58,034 bases of DNA from Nitrospinota bacterium (GTDB taxonomy: Bacteria; Nitrospinota; Nitrospinia; Nitrospinales; Nitrospinaceae): contig JAOUPX010000004.1 in NCBI GenBank assembly GCA_029879645.1, positions 1 through 58,034 of the forward strand, written 5' to 3'. Positions 8,602 to 18,323 of this stretch are shown piece by piece (within the stretch, counting starts at the first letter, position 1; each line of letters opens with the position of its first letter). The position numbers and the translations under genes are program-made. The notes under the pieces are model-generated. The model saw nothing but the letters and a program-made list of their open reading frames with translations, searched no databases and was not told where the DNA came from.

Positions 8602-9942
8602 ATGCGAAATCTTCTTGCTTTCTTTTTAATATTATTAGTGGCAAGCGCCTGTTCCACGACCCCACCCGCCGGACAGGTTTCAGACGCCTACGATCCCGGC
8701 CCGGATATCAACCGATTTCTGGTCGCTGAAGATCCGGCCGAAGAAGCCGAAATCCTGAAAACGCTGAAAGAGTCCGGCGTTTCCCATGACACGATCAAAT
8801 CCCACCTCCGCGCCCGGGCCATCGGCCAGGGTGGACCGACCGGCGAGTTCCTCAGCGTACCCGTCAAACACATGGGGAAAGAATTAACCTATTCGTTATA
8901 TGTCCCCGATTCCGCAAGGGAAAGCCGTCCCCTGCCCATGATCGTTATCCTGCACGGTATGGGGGGCCGGGGGGATGTGACGCTTCAGCGTTGGCGGAAG
9001 CGTTTAAACGACGAGTTCATCATTCTCTGTCCCACCTACCCTATCGGCGCGTGGTGGACGCTGTCGGCAGAGGAACTGGTCCTGCAGTTGATTCATGAAA
9101 CCAAAATTCGCGTGCCGGTCGACCCCAACCGGATTTTTCTGGCGGGACTTTCCAACGGGGCCCTGGGAGCTTATATGATAGGCACGTTTTACCCTGATTA
9201 TTTCGCAGGGGTTATCCCAATCGCCGGAGCAATTTCGGAACCGCATTACCTTCATTTTCTCATTAACCTTACCAATACCCCGATCTACAGTATTCAGGGA
9301 CAATACGATCCGATTTTTCCGATTCAATTCAGCCGCCGTATATATAAAATTCTGAGCGATATGAAGTACCCGGTGACCTACCGGGAACACACGGAAAAAG
9401 GCACGGCACATGGCGGCCACTTCCTGCCCGAGAACGAAGTACCCGCCCTCCTGACATGGCTGAAAGAACAGAAGAGGGAGCCCTACTCACAAGTTGTGCG
9501 CATGGTCAGGGAGGGCAATCATCTGGACCGCATTCAATGGGCGCGCGTCACCCGGGGGTTGAATATGGCCGCCCTGCAAATTCCCGGTCCCCTGCCGGAA
9601 TCGATGAATACCAAAGATGGAAAAGCCGCTACGCTCATTGCGGTTCATAAAGAACCCAACCTGTTCGAAACCATTGGGAAAAATTTGCTGGAAATGGAAC
9701 TCTATCTGGATGCCGACCGCGTGGATTTCGACCAACCGGTCATGGTGACGTTTCAGGAAATGGAAGAGCTGAAGGGTAAAGTCATCACCGGACAGAAGTT
9801 GGTCAAATTCAATGCCAAGGTTAAAAAAGACACCGCTCTTCTGCTCAGGGAATTCAAACGCCGCCGGGACCCCGATCAACTGTACGATGCCAAAATCACC
9901 GTGGTCCTGGAAGAGGGCTCCCAATTTGCCATGACGCCATGA
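8602..9942 (+). CDS. Lipoprotein alpha/beta-hydrolase (esterase/depolymerase-like)
   Basis: The N-terminus is a lipoprotein signal with lipobox VASAC (lipidated Cys17), so the protein is membrane-anchored outside the cytoplasm. A hydrolase domain (about 85-295) shows VILHGMGG at the oxyanion region (115-122), nucleophile S184 in AGLSNGALG, a probable acid D236 in GQYDPIFP and a His in TAHGGH (270 or 273). The pattern resembles PHB-depolymerase/feruloyl-esterase-type hydrolases. A C-terminal domain (about 300-446) of unknown fold follows, with a hydrophilic beta-rich pattern. The substrate is unknown. The gene overlaps mutS2 by 4 bases (ATGA), so the two are co-translated despite unrelated roles. 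Confidence 0.85.
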   Translation: MRNLLAFFLILLVASACSTTPPAGQVSDAYDPGPDINRFLVAEDPAEEAEILKTLKESGVSHDTIKSHLRARAIGQGGPTGEFLSVPVKHMGKELTYSLYVPDSARESRPLPMIVILHGMGGRGDVTLQRWRKRLNDEFIILCPTYPIGAWWTLSAEELVLQLIHETKIRVPVDPNRIFLAGLSNGALGAYMIGTFYPDYFAGVIPIAGAISEPHYLHFLINLTNTPIYSIQGQYDPIFPIQFSRRIYKILSDMKYPVTYREHTEKGTAHGGHFLPENEVPALLTWLKEQKREPYSQVVRMVREGNHLDRIQWARVTRGLNMAALQIPGPLPESMNTKDGKAATLIAVHKEPNLFETIGKNLLEMELYLDADRVDFDQPVMVTFQEMEELKGKVITGQKLVKFNAKVKKDTALLLREFKRRRDPDQLYDAKITVVLEEGSQFAMTP

Positions 9943-12314
9943 ACCGCTCTCTTCAAGACTCTCCCTATCAAATGCAACATAAAAGCCTGGCGGACATGGG
10001 GTGGCCCACCGTCCAAAAAGCACTGGCTGAGCTGGCGGCATCCCCCATAACGCGAGAACTCTGCGCCTCCCTATATCCAGAATCCGACTTTGAGTCGGCG
10101 CAACGCCGGCTGGAAGAAACTTCGGAAATGGTGGATGCCCTGTCCGGGGTCGAACCTGTACCCTTGCGAACCTTTGATAATCTGACACCGATTTTGAAGC
10201 AGGTGAAGGAAAGTCTTTTAGTAGAGCCGTTATCCTGTCTGCAGGCCGCACATCATCTGCGCCTGGCACGCGATCTCAAAAAATATCTTAAAAAGCAGGA
10301 GGCCGCGCCTCTTCTCAGAGAAATCAGCAACGGGCTGGACCCGGTGCCGGAATTACTGAAAAATATCGATCGGTGCCTGGAGGCCGACGGCGAAATCAAG
10401 GAGAATGCCTCCCCGGAACTGAAGCAGGCACTTCGCGATGCCGCCACCGCCCGGCAAAGCCTGGAAACCTCCCTAAAAAAAATAATGGCTAAAAGTGACG
10501 CGCTTCAGGACAGTTACTTCACCGAACGGGAGGGCCGGCTGGTTCTGCCGGTCAAAATAGAAGCCAAATCCCAGCTGGAGGGCATTGTGCACGACAGCTC
10601 GGGAAGCGGTCAAACCCTGTTCGTGGAACCCGCCTCAATCATTCCGCTGAACAACAAGGTTAAAATCGCACGAATAAAAGTTGAGCAGGAAAAGATAAAA
10701 ATCCTGCAGGAGTTGGCGCGCGGTCTGCTGGAACATAAGGACATCCTGCTGTCCAATCAGGATATATTGATTACCCTGGACGCGGTTTACGCGCGGGCAC
10801 GACTGGCCGGAAAAATGGAAGCGCGCCGGTTTCTGTTGCGGGACGACGGACTGGTGAACCTTATCCGGGCACGCAACCCTGAACTGGTACTGAACGGACA
10901 GGAGGTAATCCCGAACGATATTCAATGGGATGCTTCCACGCGGGTCATTATCATCTCCGGCCCAAATACCGGCGGCAAAACGGTCACATTAAAAACGCTG
11001 GGACTGATGTCCGTGATGGCGCGAACCGGGTTGCTCCTGCCGGTGGCCGACAATTCGGAAATGGGGTTTTTCCCGGAAGTGTACGCCGATATCGGCGACG
11101 AACAGAATATTGAATTGCAGTTATCCACCTTCTCCGCCCATCTGACAAAAATCATTCACATACTCAATAACGCCTCCGAGGGAGCGTTGGTCCTGCTGGA
11201 TGAGCTGGGCATAGCCACCGACCCGCAGGAAGGCGCCGCGCTGGCGGAATCGATCCTGATTGAAATGAAACAGCGCGGGCTGATGGTGCTGGTTTCCACT
11301 CACTACCTGGCACTGAAAACTCTGGCACAAATTGAGGAAGGATTTTTAAATGCCTGCACCGAGTTTGATGAACAGACCCACCGGCCCACCTACCGCCTGA
11401 TTTTTGGTGTACCGGGCGACAGCGCCGCTCTGGAAACAGCGGAGCGGATCGGTCTCGATACGAGAACTCTCGATCGCGCCCGCGCCATCTACGAACAAAA
11501 AGACCGCCGCGCCGAACAGCTCCTGCAATCACTGAACAGGCAGAAACGGGAAATGGTCCGGGACCAGGAAGCTCTTCACCGGAAAATGGAAGAAACGGAA
11601 CACCTGCTGGCGGAACAAAAAGTGATTACTGAAAATTTGAAGACGGAGGAAAGAGATTTCCTGAAAACCAAGGCGAAAATGGTGCAGGCCCATGTCCGCG
11701 ACGCCAAACGGGAAATCCGGAAACTTCTGGACAACCTGCGCGACACTCGTGACACGTCTCAATTGCGCAAGGCGGAAAAGCAGATTCACCAACTCGGTCA
11801 GGTGCCGCTGTCCGCCCTGTCACCGCAGGAACCCGGTTGGGACGTACCCGCGGACCAGCTTAAATCGGGCGACCGCGTGCAGGTGGAACCTTACAACGCC
11901 ATCGGCACCTTATTGGAACATCCTGCGGGAAAAAAAAAGGTTCGGATTCGATTGGGTAATCTTGAAACCACAGTGAGTATCCTTACACTGAAAGGCAACC
12001 GCACACCCGCTCCGCAAGAGAAAAATAAGAAAGCGGAGCCCAGCATTCAAATCCAGACCCAGGCCCAGCCTTCTTCCGGAACCACATGCGACCTGAGGGG
12101 AAAAACCGTGGAAGAAGCTACAGAGGAAATGGAAGTGTTTCTCAACCGTGCCCTCGTCAACAAACAGGCACGGGTGATCATCATTCATGGCCATGGAATG
12201 GGCAAACTCAAACAGATGGTGAGGGAATACCTGGATGCCTCCGGGATAGGGAAAAACCATTATCCGGGCGAACGTCATGAGGGCGGCGACGGAGTTACGG
12301 TCGTGGAGTTTTAA
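9939..12314 (+). CDS. mutS2: MutS2 family ATPase/endonuclease with Smr domain
   Basis: This 791-residue protein has the MutS2 order: helical lever and clamp region (about 20-320), ATPase with Walker A GPNTGGKT at 341-348 and Walker B VLLDELG, coiled coil (about 515-620, many Glu/Lys), a KOW-like linker, and a C-terminal Smr nuclease domain (about 705-791) with CDLRGKTVEEA and IIHGHGMGKLK. MutS2 proteins lack the mismatch-recognition domain; family members restrict recombination or act on collided ribosomes. The gene starts inside the stop of the lipoprotein gene (ATGA overlap). The length and every key motif are intact, so the call is secure. Which of the two family roles applies is open. Confidence 0.95.
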   Translation: MNRSLQDSPYQMQHKSLADMGWPTVQKALAELAASPITRELCASLYPESDFESAQRRLEETSEMVDALSGVEPVPLRTFDNLTPILKQVKESLLVEPLSCLQAAHHLRLARDLKKYLKKQEAAPLLREISNGLDPVPELLKNIDRCLEADGEIKENASPELKQALRDAATARQSLETSLKKIMAKSDALQDSYFTEREGRLVLPVKIEAKSQLEGIVHDSSGSGQTLFVEPASIIPLNNKVKIARIKVEQEKIKILQELARGLLEHKDILLSNQDILITLDAVYARARLAGKMEARRFLLRDDGLVNLIRARNPELVLNGQEVIPNDIQWDASTRVIIISGPNTGGKTVTLKTLGLMSVMARTGLLLPVADNSEMGFFPEVYADIGDEQNIELQLSTFSAHLTKIIHILNNASEGALVLLDELGIATDPQEGAALAESILIEMKQRGLMVLVSTHYLALKTLAQIEEGFLNACTEFDEQTHRPTYRLIFGVPGDSAALETAERIGLDTRTLDRARAIYEQKDRRAEQLLQSLNRQKREMVRDQEALHRKMEETEHLLAEQKVITENLKTEERDFLKTKAKMVQAHVRDAKREIRKLLDNLRDTRDTSQLRKAEKQIHQLGQVPLSALSPQEPGWDVPADQLKSGDRVQVEPYNAIGTLLEHPAGKKKVRIRLGNLETTVSILTLKGNRTPAPQEKNKKAEPSIQIQTQAQPSSGTTCDLRGKTVEEATEEMEVFLNRALVNKQARVIIIHGHGMGKLKQMVREYLDASGIGKNHYPGERHEGGDGVTVVEF

Positions 12315-12347
12315 TTTTCTATACACAATAGATGTGAGGAGGAAACA

Positions 12348-12920
12348 ATGAAAAACTTCATTATTCTTTTTATTCTGGCTTCGCTTGGGGCGCTTTCCGG
12401 TGTTTCGTTTGCGGGAGAAAAGGTACAGGTCACCCTTCACGGAAAACCGTTAACTCTCCACGGAACCCCGTTACAGGTGGGCCAACCGTTTCCCGCGGTA
12501 ACAATTCCCGACAGCAAAATGGCCATGACCAGCCTGCAATCTTTCAAAGGTCAGGTAACGATCATCAGCATCGTTCCTTCGATAGACACAAAAGTCTGTG
12601 AAAAGCAGACCCATATTTTGAGCGAAGAAAACGCTGGGCTGGACCAAACCGTGCGGCTGGTTACCGTCAGCCGGGATCTGCCGTTCGCGCAAAAGCGGTT
12701 CGCTAAGGAAGCCAGGATTCAGAACGTGCTGTTTCTGTCGGATTACCGCGAAGGCCAATTCGGGGAATCTACTGGATTGATGATCCAGGAAAACCGCCTT
12801 CTGGCCCGCGCCCTGGTCGTTCTGGATAAGGAGGGGGTGATCCGCCATCTCGAAATCGTCCCGGACCTCGGACAGTTACCGGACATGGAAAAAGCGTTTC
12901 AAATAGCTGGATCTTTGTAA
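12348..12920 (+). CDS. Exported thiol peroxidase (Tpx-like), lacking resolving Cys
   Basis: This 190-residue peroxiredoxin-fold protein resembles Tpx, which reduces hydroperoxides. It has a signal peptide (about 1-22, cleavage near SFAG), then GQPFPAVTIPD, SIDTKVCEKQT with peroxidatic Cys84, and SRDLPFAQKRF. In Tpx the motif after RF carries the resolving Cys; here it is Ala119, and no other Cys is present in the mature part. It would therefore work as a 1-Cys enzyme recycled by an outside thiol, possibly the TlpA-type thioredoxin at 18.8 kb (inference). A duplicated short motif (LHGKPLTLHGTPL) lies at 30-42. A strong GAGGA ribosome site precedes the ATG. Family identity is firm. Confidence 0.88.
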   Translation: MKNFIILFILASLGALSGVSFAGEKVQVTLHGKPLTLHGTPLQVGQPFPAVTIPDSKMAMTSLQSFKGQVTIISIVPSIDTKVCEKQTHILSEENAGLDQTVRLVTVSRDLPFAQKRFAKEARIQNVLFLSDYREGQFGESTGLMIQENRLLARALVVLDKEGVIRHLEIVPDLGQLPDMEKAFQIAGSL

Positions 12921-12944
12921 GGGCCAACAGGGGTAAGAAAATTT

Positions 12945-13700
12945 TTAAATCGCTTCGGCTTCTTCAGCTTCTTCCAGCGGGATCAAGTCTTCGGGTTTGA
13001 TCACCGGGCGGGCGATGCACAAGGTACCAATAAAACTTTTATCGGCTCCGCGGGTCTGCACGTGCTCGTCGGCTTCATCCCACAGGCCGCAGGCATCAAC
13101 CACAAACTCCATGGCCGGTATTTCGCTGGAAATCACGGAATCCGGACTGGTCCTCAATTGGATTGGAAGATGGTAAGTCGCTCGATGGCCGACTCGTTTG
13201 GTCATAATACGGGGAAGCACTTCGTCTTTGTTATCCATGAACAAGAGATCGCCGATGAACTGCCCCACCACCTCACCATCTTCGTATCCTAACAATCGAA
13301 CTGCCGGATTGGCGAAAATGACGATCCCGTGGTCATCCAACTGGAAGATCAGATCATTGGTGGATTCGACGATGGATTTATACCGGCGTTCGGTTTTACC
13401 CAGTTCGGTAACCGTTTTCTTACTGGTTTCCTGAACTTGCCGGATCAAAGAGAAAATACTGAAGACCATTGCCAGAAAAACAATTCCTACATGCACCCCG
13501 GTATCAAACACCGGCGATTCACCATCGGGAGTATGAAATAAACTGAGGGTGGCAGGTTTGAGTATCCCTTTTAACCCGTACTCCCACACCAGGGTGAATA
13601 CCAGAACCAAAAAAAGCGTTAACCCGAAATGGTTCCAAATCTTTTTTCTTAACTTTTCTGGACTCATGAAAAACCGGAATACGACAACGCCTAAAAACAT
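12945..13700 (-). CDS. Membrane-anchored PAS-domain protein without output module
   Basis: The 251-residue product has two hydrophobic segments (about 25-47 and 70-92, the first beginning GLTLFLVLVFTLVWE), a short coiled linker with KKTVTELGKTERRYKSIVE, and a PAS domain (about 108-215) containing STNDLIFQLDDHGIVIFANP and ARLLGYEDGEVVGQ-like residues. The C-terminus is acidic and ends in EEAEEAEAI, with no kinase, GGDEF or HTH. It must signal by contact with another protein, or it is a shortened sensor. The start is uncertain: ATG 13700 or ATG 13667 (MSPEKLRK). It is convergent with the thiol-peroxidase gene, 24 bases apart. Confidence 0.75.
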   Translation of the reverse strand: MFLGVVVFRFFMSPEKLRKKIWNHFGLTLFLVLVFTLVWEYGLKGILKPATLSLFHTPDGESPVFDTGVHVGIVFLAMVFSIFSLIRQVQETSKKTVTELGKTERRYKSIVESTNDLIFQLDDHGIVIFANPAVRLLGYEDGEVVGQFIGDLLFMDNKDEVLPRIMTKRVGHRATYHLPIQLRTSPDSVISSEIPAMEFVVDACGLWDEADEHVQTRGADKSFIGTLCIARPVIKPEDLIPLEEAEEAEAI

Positions 13701-13814
13701 AGGAAGATCGAAATCCTTCCCCTATTAGATGGTCATTAGTTTACCATTTAATAAAACTATATTCCAGTTTTTCCTAACCGAAAACTGAGGACAGCGGCTC
13801 TTGCTCGATAGAAC

Positions 13815-16742
13815 TCAATGAAATACTTTAACGAGGCTTTCAAAGTCGGAGGCTGATTTTTTGATTTTTCCTTCATTACCCAGTGCGCACACGTGGCCGT
13901 GATCCCGGACTTTTTCAAACACTGGAGCATAGGCCCGAACATCATCCAACCGGGTGGATAACAATTCATCAAACCGTCGTTGTTTGAATTCCTGGGTCAT
14001 ACCGGTCAGATATTCGATTTTGGCGATGGATCCCTTGCGGTCTGGCGTCAAGGGAGGATCGAGCTTGCCAGCGCACCCGATGACGATTTTTTCGAATTCT
14101 TCTTCGGAGATTTCCAACTGGCTTAAAAAATCGGGAATTTCATTATACACCTTCAGGGTTTCCATAAGATTGGGATCGCGGTAGGACACCATGCCGAGAT
14201 CTCCCGTATAAAGGTCAAAACTCAGGGAGCTTCCATAGGCCCCCCCCTGCACCCGTATACGATCCCAAAGATAACCGGTGCGCAACAGGGCCTTGAGCAC
14301 ATCGAACCGGCCGGAAAATTCGAATCCCTGGTCATACAAATTCAGGCCTTTACCCACATATTGAACGGTACTCGCTGTCAGAAACGCTTCGTTCAAATCC
14401 ACCGGTCCGAAATCCAGATCGGCGACCGGACGAGGATCGTCCGGAAGGAGTTGCTCAATGCCGCGAAGTCGTTTTTCAATCTTTTTATATTCCCTGGCGG
14501 TACAGGTAGTATTGAGCAATAGGTTATTCCGGGTAAATACCAATTCGGCCACTTTTCGGAACCGGTCCGCCACTTCCTGGGGATTATTCTCCACTCGTTT
14601 CAGTAAATCTTCGAGAAAGCGGAAATAAGTAATGCCTTCCAGCAATTCGTCATACCGGCCCAGGCGGGAATGGTAGGATTGCAGGCGCGACAGGACATAA
14701 TGATTACCGTTGGGAACAATGGATGCTTCCATGTTGGCCTTGGCGCTTCTTATGATTTCCGTCAGCCGCTTGTGATTGTCGAAATTGCGCTCGCCAAACA
14801 ATTCTTCAAGAAGGTTGAACAGATCGTCGGCCTTTTCGATCAGCGCGGTGCCATTGAAATTGATGTAGGAAATAATCCGGTTTCGGTCTCCCACCGGAAC
14901 AGTGGAAAAATCAGATGAAGTAATACCACCGGTATGAATTCCGATCTGCTGACCCATCTCAACATAGTCGCGTTTATTGGTTCCCATGCCCAGCACCAGC
15001 CGTCCCAGTAATGGCAAATATTGAATATGTTCCTGTGGCACCGTCTCGGTGGTGAAGCACAATTGGGTGTAGGCGATCTTGTTGGTGAACAGATCATGAA
15101 ACAGTGTCACCGGAGCTTTATCTTTCTTCACCTCGCAGGGGTATTGCGGCGCTTCTCTATTGACGTCTTCCAGGGTCAGGCAGGGCAAGGTAGCCAGAGC
15201 TTCCGGGGGGTCAGGCTCTACCTGTCTCTTCTGGAGCTCCTGGGTGGTTTTCACCAGTTCCTGGATTTCCGGTTCAGGCATGGAGTCCTTGATCTGCCTC
15301 AGATGCTTGCGTACTTTAGCTTCCTGCTTCTCTCCCAGGCCCGGCTTTGGAACCAGCACCACCAAACTGCGATGCTTATTGTCCAGCAAATATTTTCGAA
15401 TCAGTTTTTCAAAAAAACCTTCCCGGGATTTTCGTTTAATCTTTTTCATCAACCGGTCATATTTCAGATGGGCCAGTGGATTGTCATCATACAACCAGGA
15501 TCCAAGCGCCTGTATGTTGTACACGATACCTTTCGGAAACCCTCCGAAGTTGGCCTCACGCAATTTAAAGTCCACCGTATTGACCGAAGCCAGCACCTGA
15601 TTTTCGTCGATGCCGTTTGTGGACAAATCCTCCAAAGTATTAAAAATGAGATCAACGATTTTTTCGGCATCCTCTTTTTCCGCACCTTTCATCCCCACAG
15701 CAAACATGGTTTCCAGTCGATTGTCGTCAAACCCACCGCCGATGACTTCGGATCCCAGGTTCGATTCCAACAGTGCCTTGCGGAGGGGTGCACCGGAAGT
15801 GCCGAGCAGAATATGGCTCAAAATTTCCATGAACAGGCAGTGCTCGTAATTCGTGGACTTATCGAGTTTGAGGCCAACCACCACAAATGTTTTTTTCTCC
15901 ACAGACTCATCCCTGGAGACCGGATAAGACACTTCCTTCAACTTGGGCTTGCTGAATCTCCGTTGAAATTCCACCGAAGAATCCACTTCCATCCGTTCAA
16001 ATCCGTTGAGATATTCATCATGAAGAAACTTGAGATAATCCTCCGTGTTGCCATCGCCGTACAAAAAGATTCTGCTGTTGGAGGGATGATAGTAACGCCG
16101 GTGAAAATCCTTGAACTCCTCATAGGTCAGTTCCGGGATCGCCTGAGGATCACCCCCGGATTCGTAACCGTAGGTGGTTTTCGGGAAGAGGGAATGCGCC
16201 AGATAGCGGTCGAGCACACTCTCGGGACTGGAGAAAACCCCCTTCATTTCATTAAACACTACACCTTTGTATGTGACCGGTCCGTCCGGATCCTCCAGTT
16301 CGTAATGCCAGCCCTCCTGCATGAAAGTTTCCTTTGTGATGCGGGGATGAAACACCGCGTCGAGGTACACGTTCATCAGGTTATATAAATCCTTCTGATT
16401 TCTGCTGGCCACCGGGTACATGGTCTTGTCGGGAAAAGTCATGGCGTTGAGAAATGTCTGCAGACTGCCTTTCATGAGCTCGACAAACGGTTCCTTGACG
16501 GGATATTTCCGGGAGCCGCACAATACGCTGTGCTCCAGAATGTGAGCCACTCCACGGTCGTTGGCGGGAGGGGTGCGGAAGGTGACGCTGAACACCTTGT
16601 TATCATCGTCGTTTTCCATCACCAACAACTCGGCACCGGTTTTCTCATGTTCAAACTGAAGTGCGAGGGAGTTGAGTTCCTTGATTTGTTCGCGATGAAT
16701 ACATTTAAAACCGTGGTAGGTCTTGTGAGCTTCAAAACTCAT
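13815..16742 (-). CDS. Presequence-protease-like M16C metallopeptidase
   Basis: This 975-residue protein is a full-length member of the M16C (PreP/Cym1) peptidases, which degrade short unfolded peptides in a closing two-half chamber. The inverted zinc motif HILEH is at 67-71, with the distal Glu expected in the helix around 145-150 (VVFNEMKGVFSSPES). Four homologous domains in two halves are linked by the charged segment about 500-545. No signal peptide is visible, so a cytoplasmic location is likely. The reading frame is intact throughout. The neighbour xthA lies 96 bases upstream in the same direction. The family call is strong; substrates are inferred from the family only. Confidence 0.93.
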   Translation of the reverse strand: MSFEAHKTYHGFKCIHREQIKELNSLALQFEHEKTGAELLVMENDDDNKVFSVTFRTPPANDRGVAHILEHSVLCGSRKYPVKEPFVELMKGSLQTFLNAMTFPDKTMYPVASRNQKDLYNLMNVYLDAVFHPRITKETFMQEGWHYELEDPDGPVTYKGVVFNEMKGVFSSPESVLDRYLAHSLFPKTTYGYESGGDPQAIPELTYEEFKDFHRRYYHPSNSRIFLYGDGNTEDYLKFLHDEYLNGFERMEVDSSVEFQRRFSKPKLKEVSYPVSRDESVEKKTFVVVGLKLDKSTNYEHCLFMEILSHILLGTSGAPLRKALLESNLGSEVIGGGFDDNRLETMFAVGMKGAEKEDAEKIVDLIFNTLEDLSTNGIDENQVLASVNTVDFKLREANFGGFPKGIVYNIQALGSWLYDDNPLAHLKYDRLMKKIKRKSREGFFEKLIRKYLLDNKHRSLVVLVPKPGLGEKQEAKVRKHLRQIKDSMPEPEIQELVKTTQELQKRQVEPDPPEALATLPCLTLEDVNREAPQYPCEVKKDKAPVTLFHDLFTNKIAYTQLCFTTETVPQEHIQYLPLLGRLVLGMGTNKRDYVEMGQQIGIHTGGITSSDFSTVPVGDRNRIISYINFNGTALIEKADDLFNLLEELFGERNFDNHKRLTEIIRSAKANMEASIVPNGNHYVLSRLQSYHSRLGRYDELLEGITYFRFLEDLLKRVENNPQEVADRFRKVAELVFTRNNLLLNTTCTAREYKKIEKRLRGIEQLLPDDPRPVADLDFGPVDLNEAFLTASTVQYVGKGLNLYDQGFEFSGRFDVLKALLRTGYLWDRIRVQGGAYGSSLSFDLYTGDLGMVSYRDPNLMETLKVYNEIPDFLSQLEISEEEFEKIVIGCAGKLDPPLTPDRKGSIAKIEYLTGMTQEFKQRRFDELLSTRLDDVRAYAPVFEKVRDHGHVCALGNEGKIKKSASDFESLVKVFH

Positions 16743-16838
16743 GGATGTTCCTTTCCGGATATCAAAACCCGCAAAACAGAGCCTGCAGGATGAGGATTTA
16801 TTCGAAGGAGAAGAATAACACAGCGGGCACGGAAATCC

Positions 16839-17603
16839 CTATCCCGTAATTTCAATACCTACAGGACAATGGTCCGAGCCCATTACTTCCGGCGTAATAT
16901 ACGAATTTTTAACGCGTTTCTTAAGACCCTCCGTCACAAAAAAGTAGTCCAGCCGCCACCCGATGTTGCGCTCTCGCGCATTGGCGCGGTAGGTCCACCA
17001 GGAGTACTGATCGGGCCCCTGATTGAATTCGCGGAAGGTGTCGATGTAACCGTGTGCGACGAATTTATCCATCCATTCGCGCTCAATGGGAAGGAAACCC
17101 GAATTCTTCTCATTTTGTTTGGGATTTTTGAGATCGATGGCTTTGTGCGCAGTATTGACATCTCCACAAATGACCAGTTCCCGGCCCTCGGCACGCAGGG
17201 CCTCGCAATGCTCCAGAAAGGCATCGTAGTAGTCGAGTTTGTATTGAAGGCGTTCTTCACCACTGGTGCCATTGGGAAAATAAATATTGAGTAAATCGAA
17301 CTCGGGAAACTCGTGACGGATATAACGCCCTTCCCCATCGAAGCGCTCGATCCCCATTCCGAGATAGACGTTTTTCGGTTTCTTTTTGGTAAAAGTCGCC
17401 ACCCCGCTGTATCCCTTCCGCTGGGCGGGATTCCAAACGGCATGATAACCAGCCGGTTCCGCGACTTCCGGCGGCACCTGATCGGGACGGGCCTTCACTT
17501 CCTGCAGACACACCACATCGGGCGAGGCCTCTTCAAGCCATTCAAAAAATCCTTTTTTCACCACTGCGCGTATGCCGTTGACATTCCAGCTGATAATATT
17601 CAT
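16839..17603 (-). CDS. xthA: Exodeoxyribonuclease III (AP endonuclease)
   Basis: This 254-residue enzyme of the ExoIII/APE1 family cuts 5' of abasic sites and removes 3' blocks in base-excision repair. Motifs in order: SWNVNGIRA (5-13, metal/phosphate Asn7), VCLQEVK with catalytic Glu35, the ICGDVNTAH loop (Asp and Asn of the active site), RLDYFF, and the C-terminal GSDHCPVG with the catalytic Asp-His pair. The length is normal and the start ATG at 17603 matches the family N-terminus MNIISWNVNG. It is divergent from the membrane protein gene at 17784 across a 180-base region. Identification is secure. Confidence 0.95.
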   Translation of the reverse strand: MNIISWNVNGIRAVVKKGFFEWLEEASPDVVCLQEVKARPDQVPPEVAEPAGYHAVWNPAQRKGYSGVATFTKKKPKNVYLGMGIERFDGEGRYIRHEFPEFDLLNIYFPNGTSGEERLQYKLDYYDAFLEHCEALRAEGRELVICGDVNTAHKAIDLKNPKQNEKNSGFLPIEREWMDKFVAHGYIDTFREFNQGPDQYSWWTYRANARERNIGWRLDYFFVTEGLKKRVKNSYITPEVMGSDHCPVGIEITG

Positions 17604-17783
17604 AAGTCCTCGTGATTAGTAAACCCCTCTAAAACACCCCCTTAAAAGAGTGCAAAGGATAAGGGAAATGTCATATTGGCGCAAGGAACTTCGGAGTTTT
17701 CGGTTAAACTAAAAAGAGGTTGTTTATAAAAATCTGTTTGCCATTGATATCTATTCACCTGCTCTATACCTAAGGAGATGTTT

Positions 17784-18320
17784 ATGTTGGACTTCACCCA
17801 TATCCGCTACGGGATCGCCGTCGCTCTGGTGGCTATTTTATTTGGCGGCCTATTGGGCTTATCTTTCGGATGTTGCGAAGACAGTATCAAAGGCAACCTG
17901 AGGGCGAGTGCAGATGCCGTGCTTGACAAACATTATGGTGGCGACCCTAACAAAGCGGTCCAAACCGTGAGCAAATCCTGGGTCTATTACAAGCGCGCAC
18001 ATTTGCATTCCCAGACCATGGGCATCATAGCCATCGTGTTCGCCCTGCTGACCGCAGGGCTCAACTCTCAACCGAAGTTTCAACTGGGAATTTCACTATT
18101 GGCTGGCTTGGGAAGCCTGGGGTATGGCGTGTTCTGGTTATTGGCAGCCATGCTGGCGCCAGGGATGGGATCGACCCACGCCGCCAAGGAATCGGTTGCG
18201 TTGATCGCTCAACTATCGGGCGGAGCTTTTTTTGTATCGGGTGTCGCGGTTTTCGTCCTGGTTCTTTTGAAACTGTTTGTTCTGGGGAAAACTACTTCCA
18301 AGCTTCCTGGAGCCTCGTAA
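17784..18320 (+). CDS. Conserved-looking four-TM membrane protein, unknown function
   Basis: The start is set at ATG 17784: AAGGAG (17772-17777) directly abuts the alternative ATG at 17778 but lies six bases before 17784. The 178-residue product has about four membrane segments: RYGIAVALVAILFGGLLGLS (near the N-terminus), MGIIAIVFALLTAGL, LGISLLAGLGSLGYGVFWLL and GGAFFVSGVAVFVLVLLKLF. A hydrophilic loop (about 33-75), with GCCEDSIK at its start, lies between TM1 and TM2. A Cys pair sits just after TM1. I do not recognise the family. It stands alone between the divergent xthA gene and a convergent NTF2-like gene. Confidence 0.75.
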   Translation: MLDFTHIRYGIAVALVAILFGGLLGLSFGCCEDSIKGNLRASADAVLDKHYGGDPNKAVQTVSKSWVYYKRAHLHSQTMGIIAIVFALLTAGLNSQPKFQLGISLLAGLGSLGYGVFWLLAAMLAPGMGSTHAAKESVALIAQLSGGAFFVSGVAVFVLVLLKLFVLGKTTSKLPGAS

Positions 18321-18323
18321 GCA

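Noticed and set aside
15021-16388. 455-codon open frame on the plus strand across the M16C peptidase gene
   Set aside because: It lies wholly antisense to a gene with clear zinc motif and family length, and its translation has no recognisable domain.
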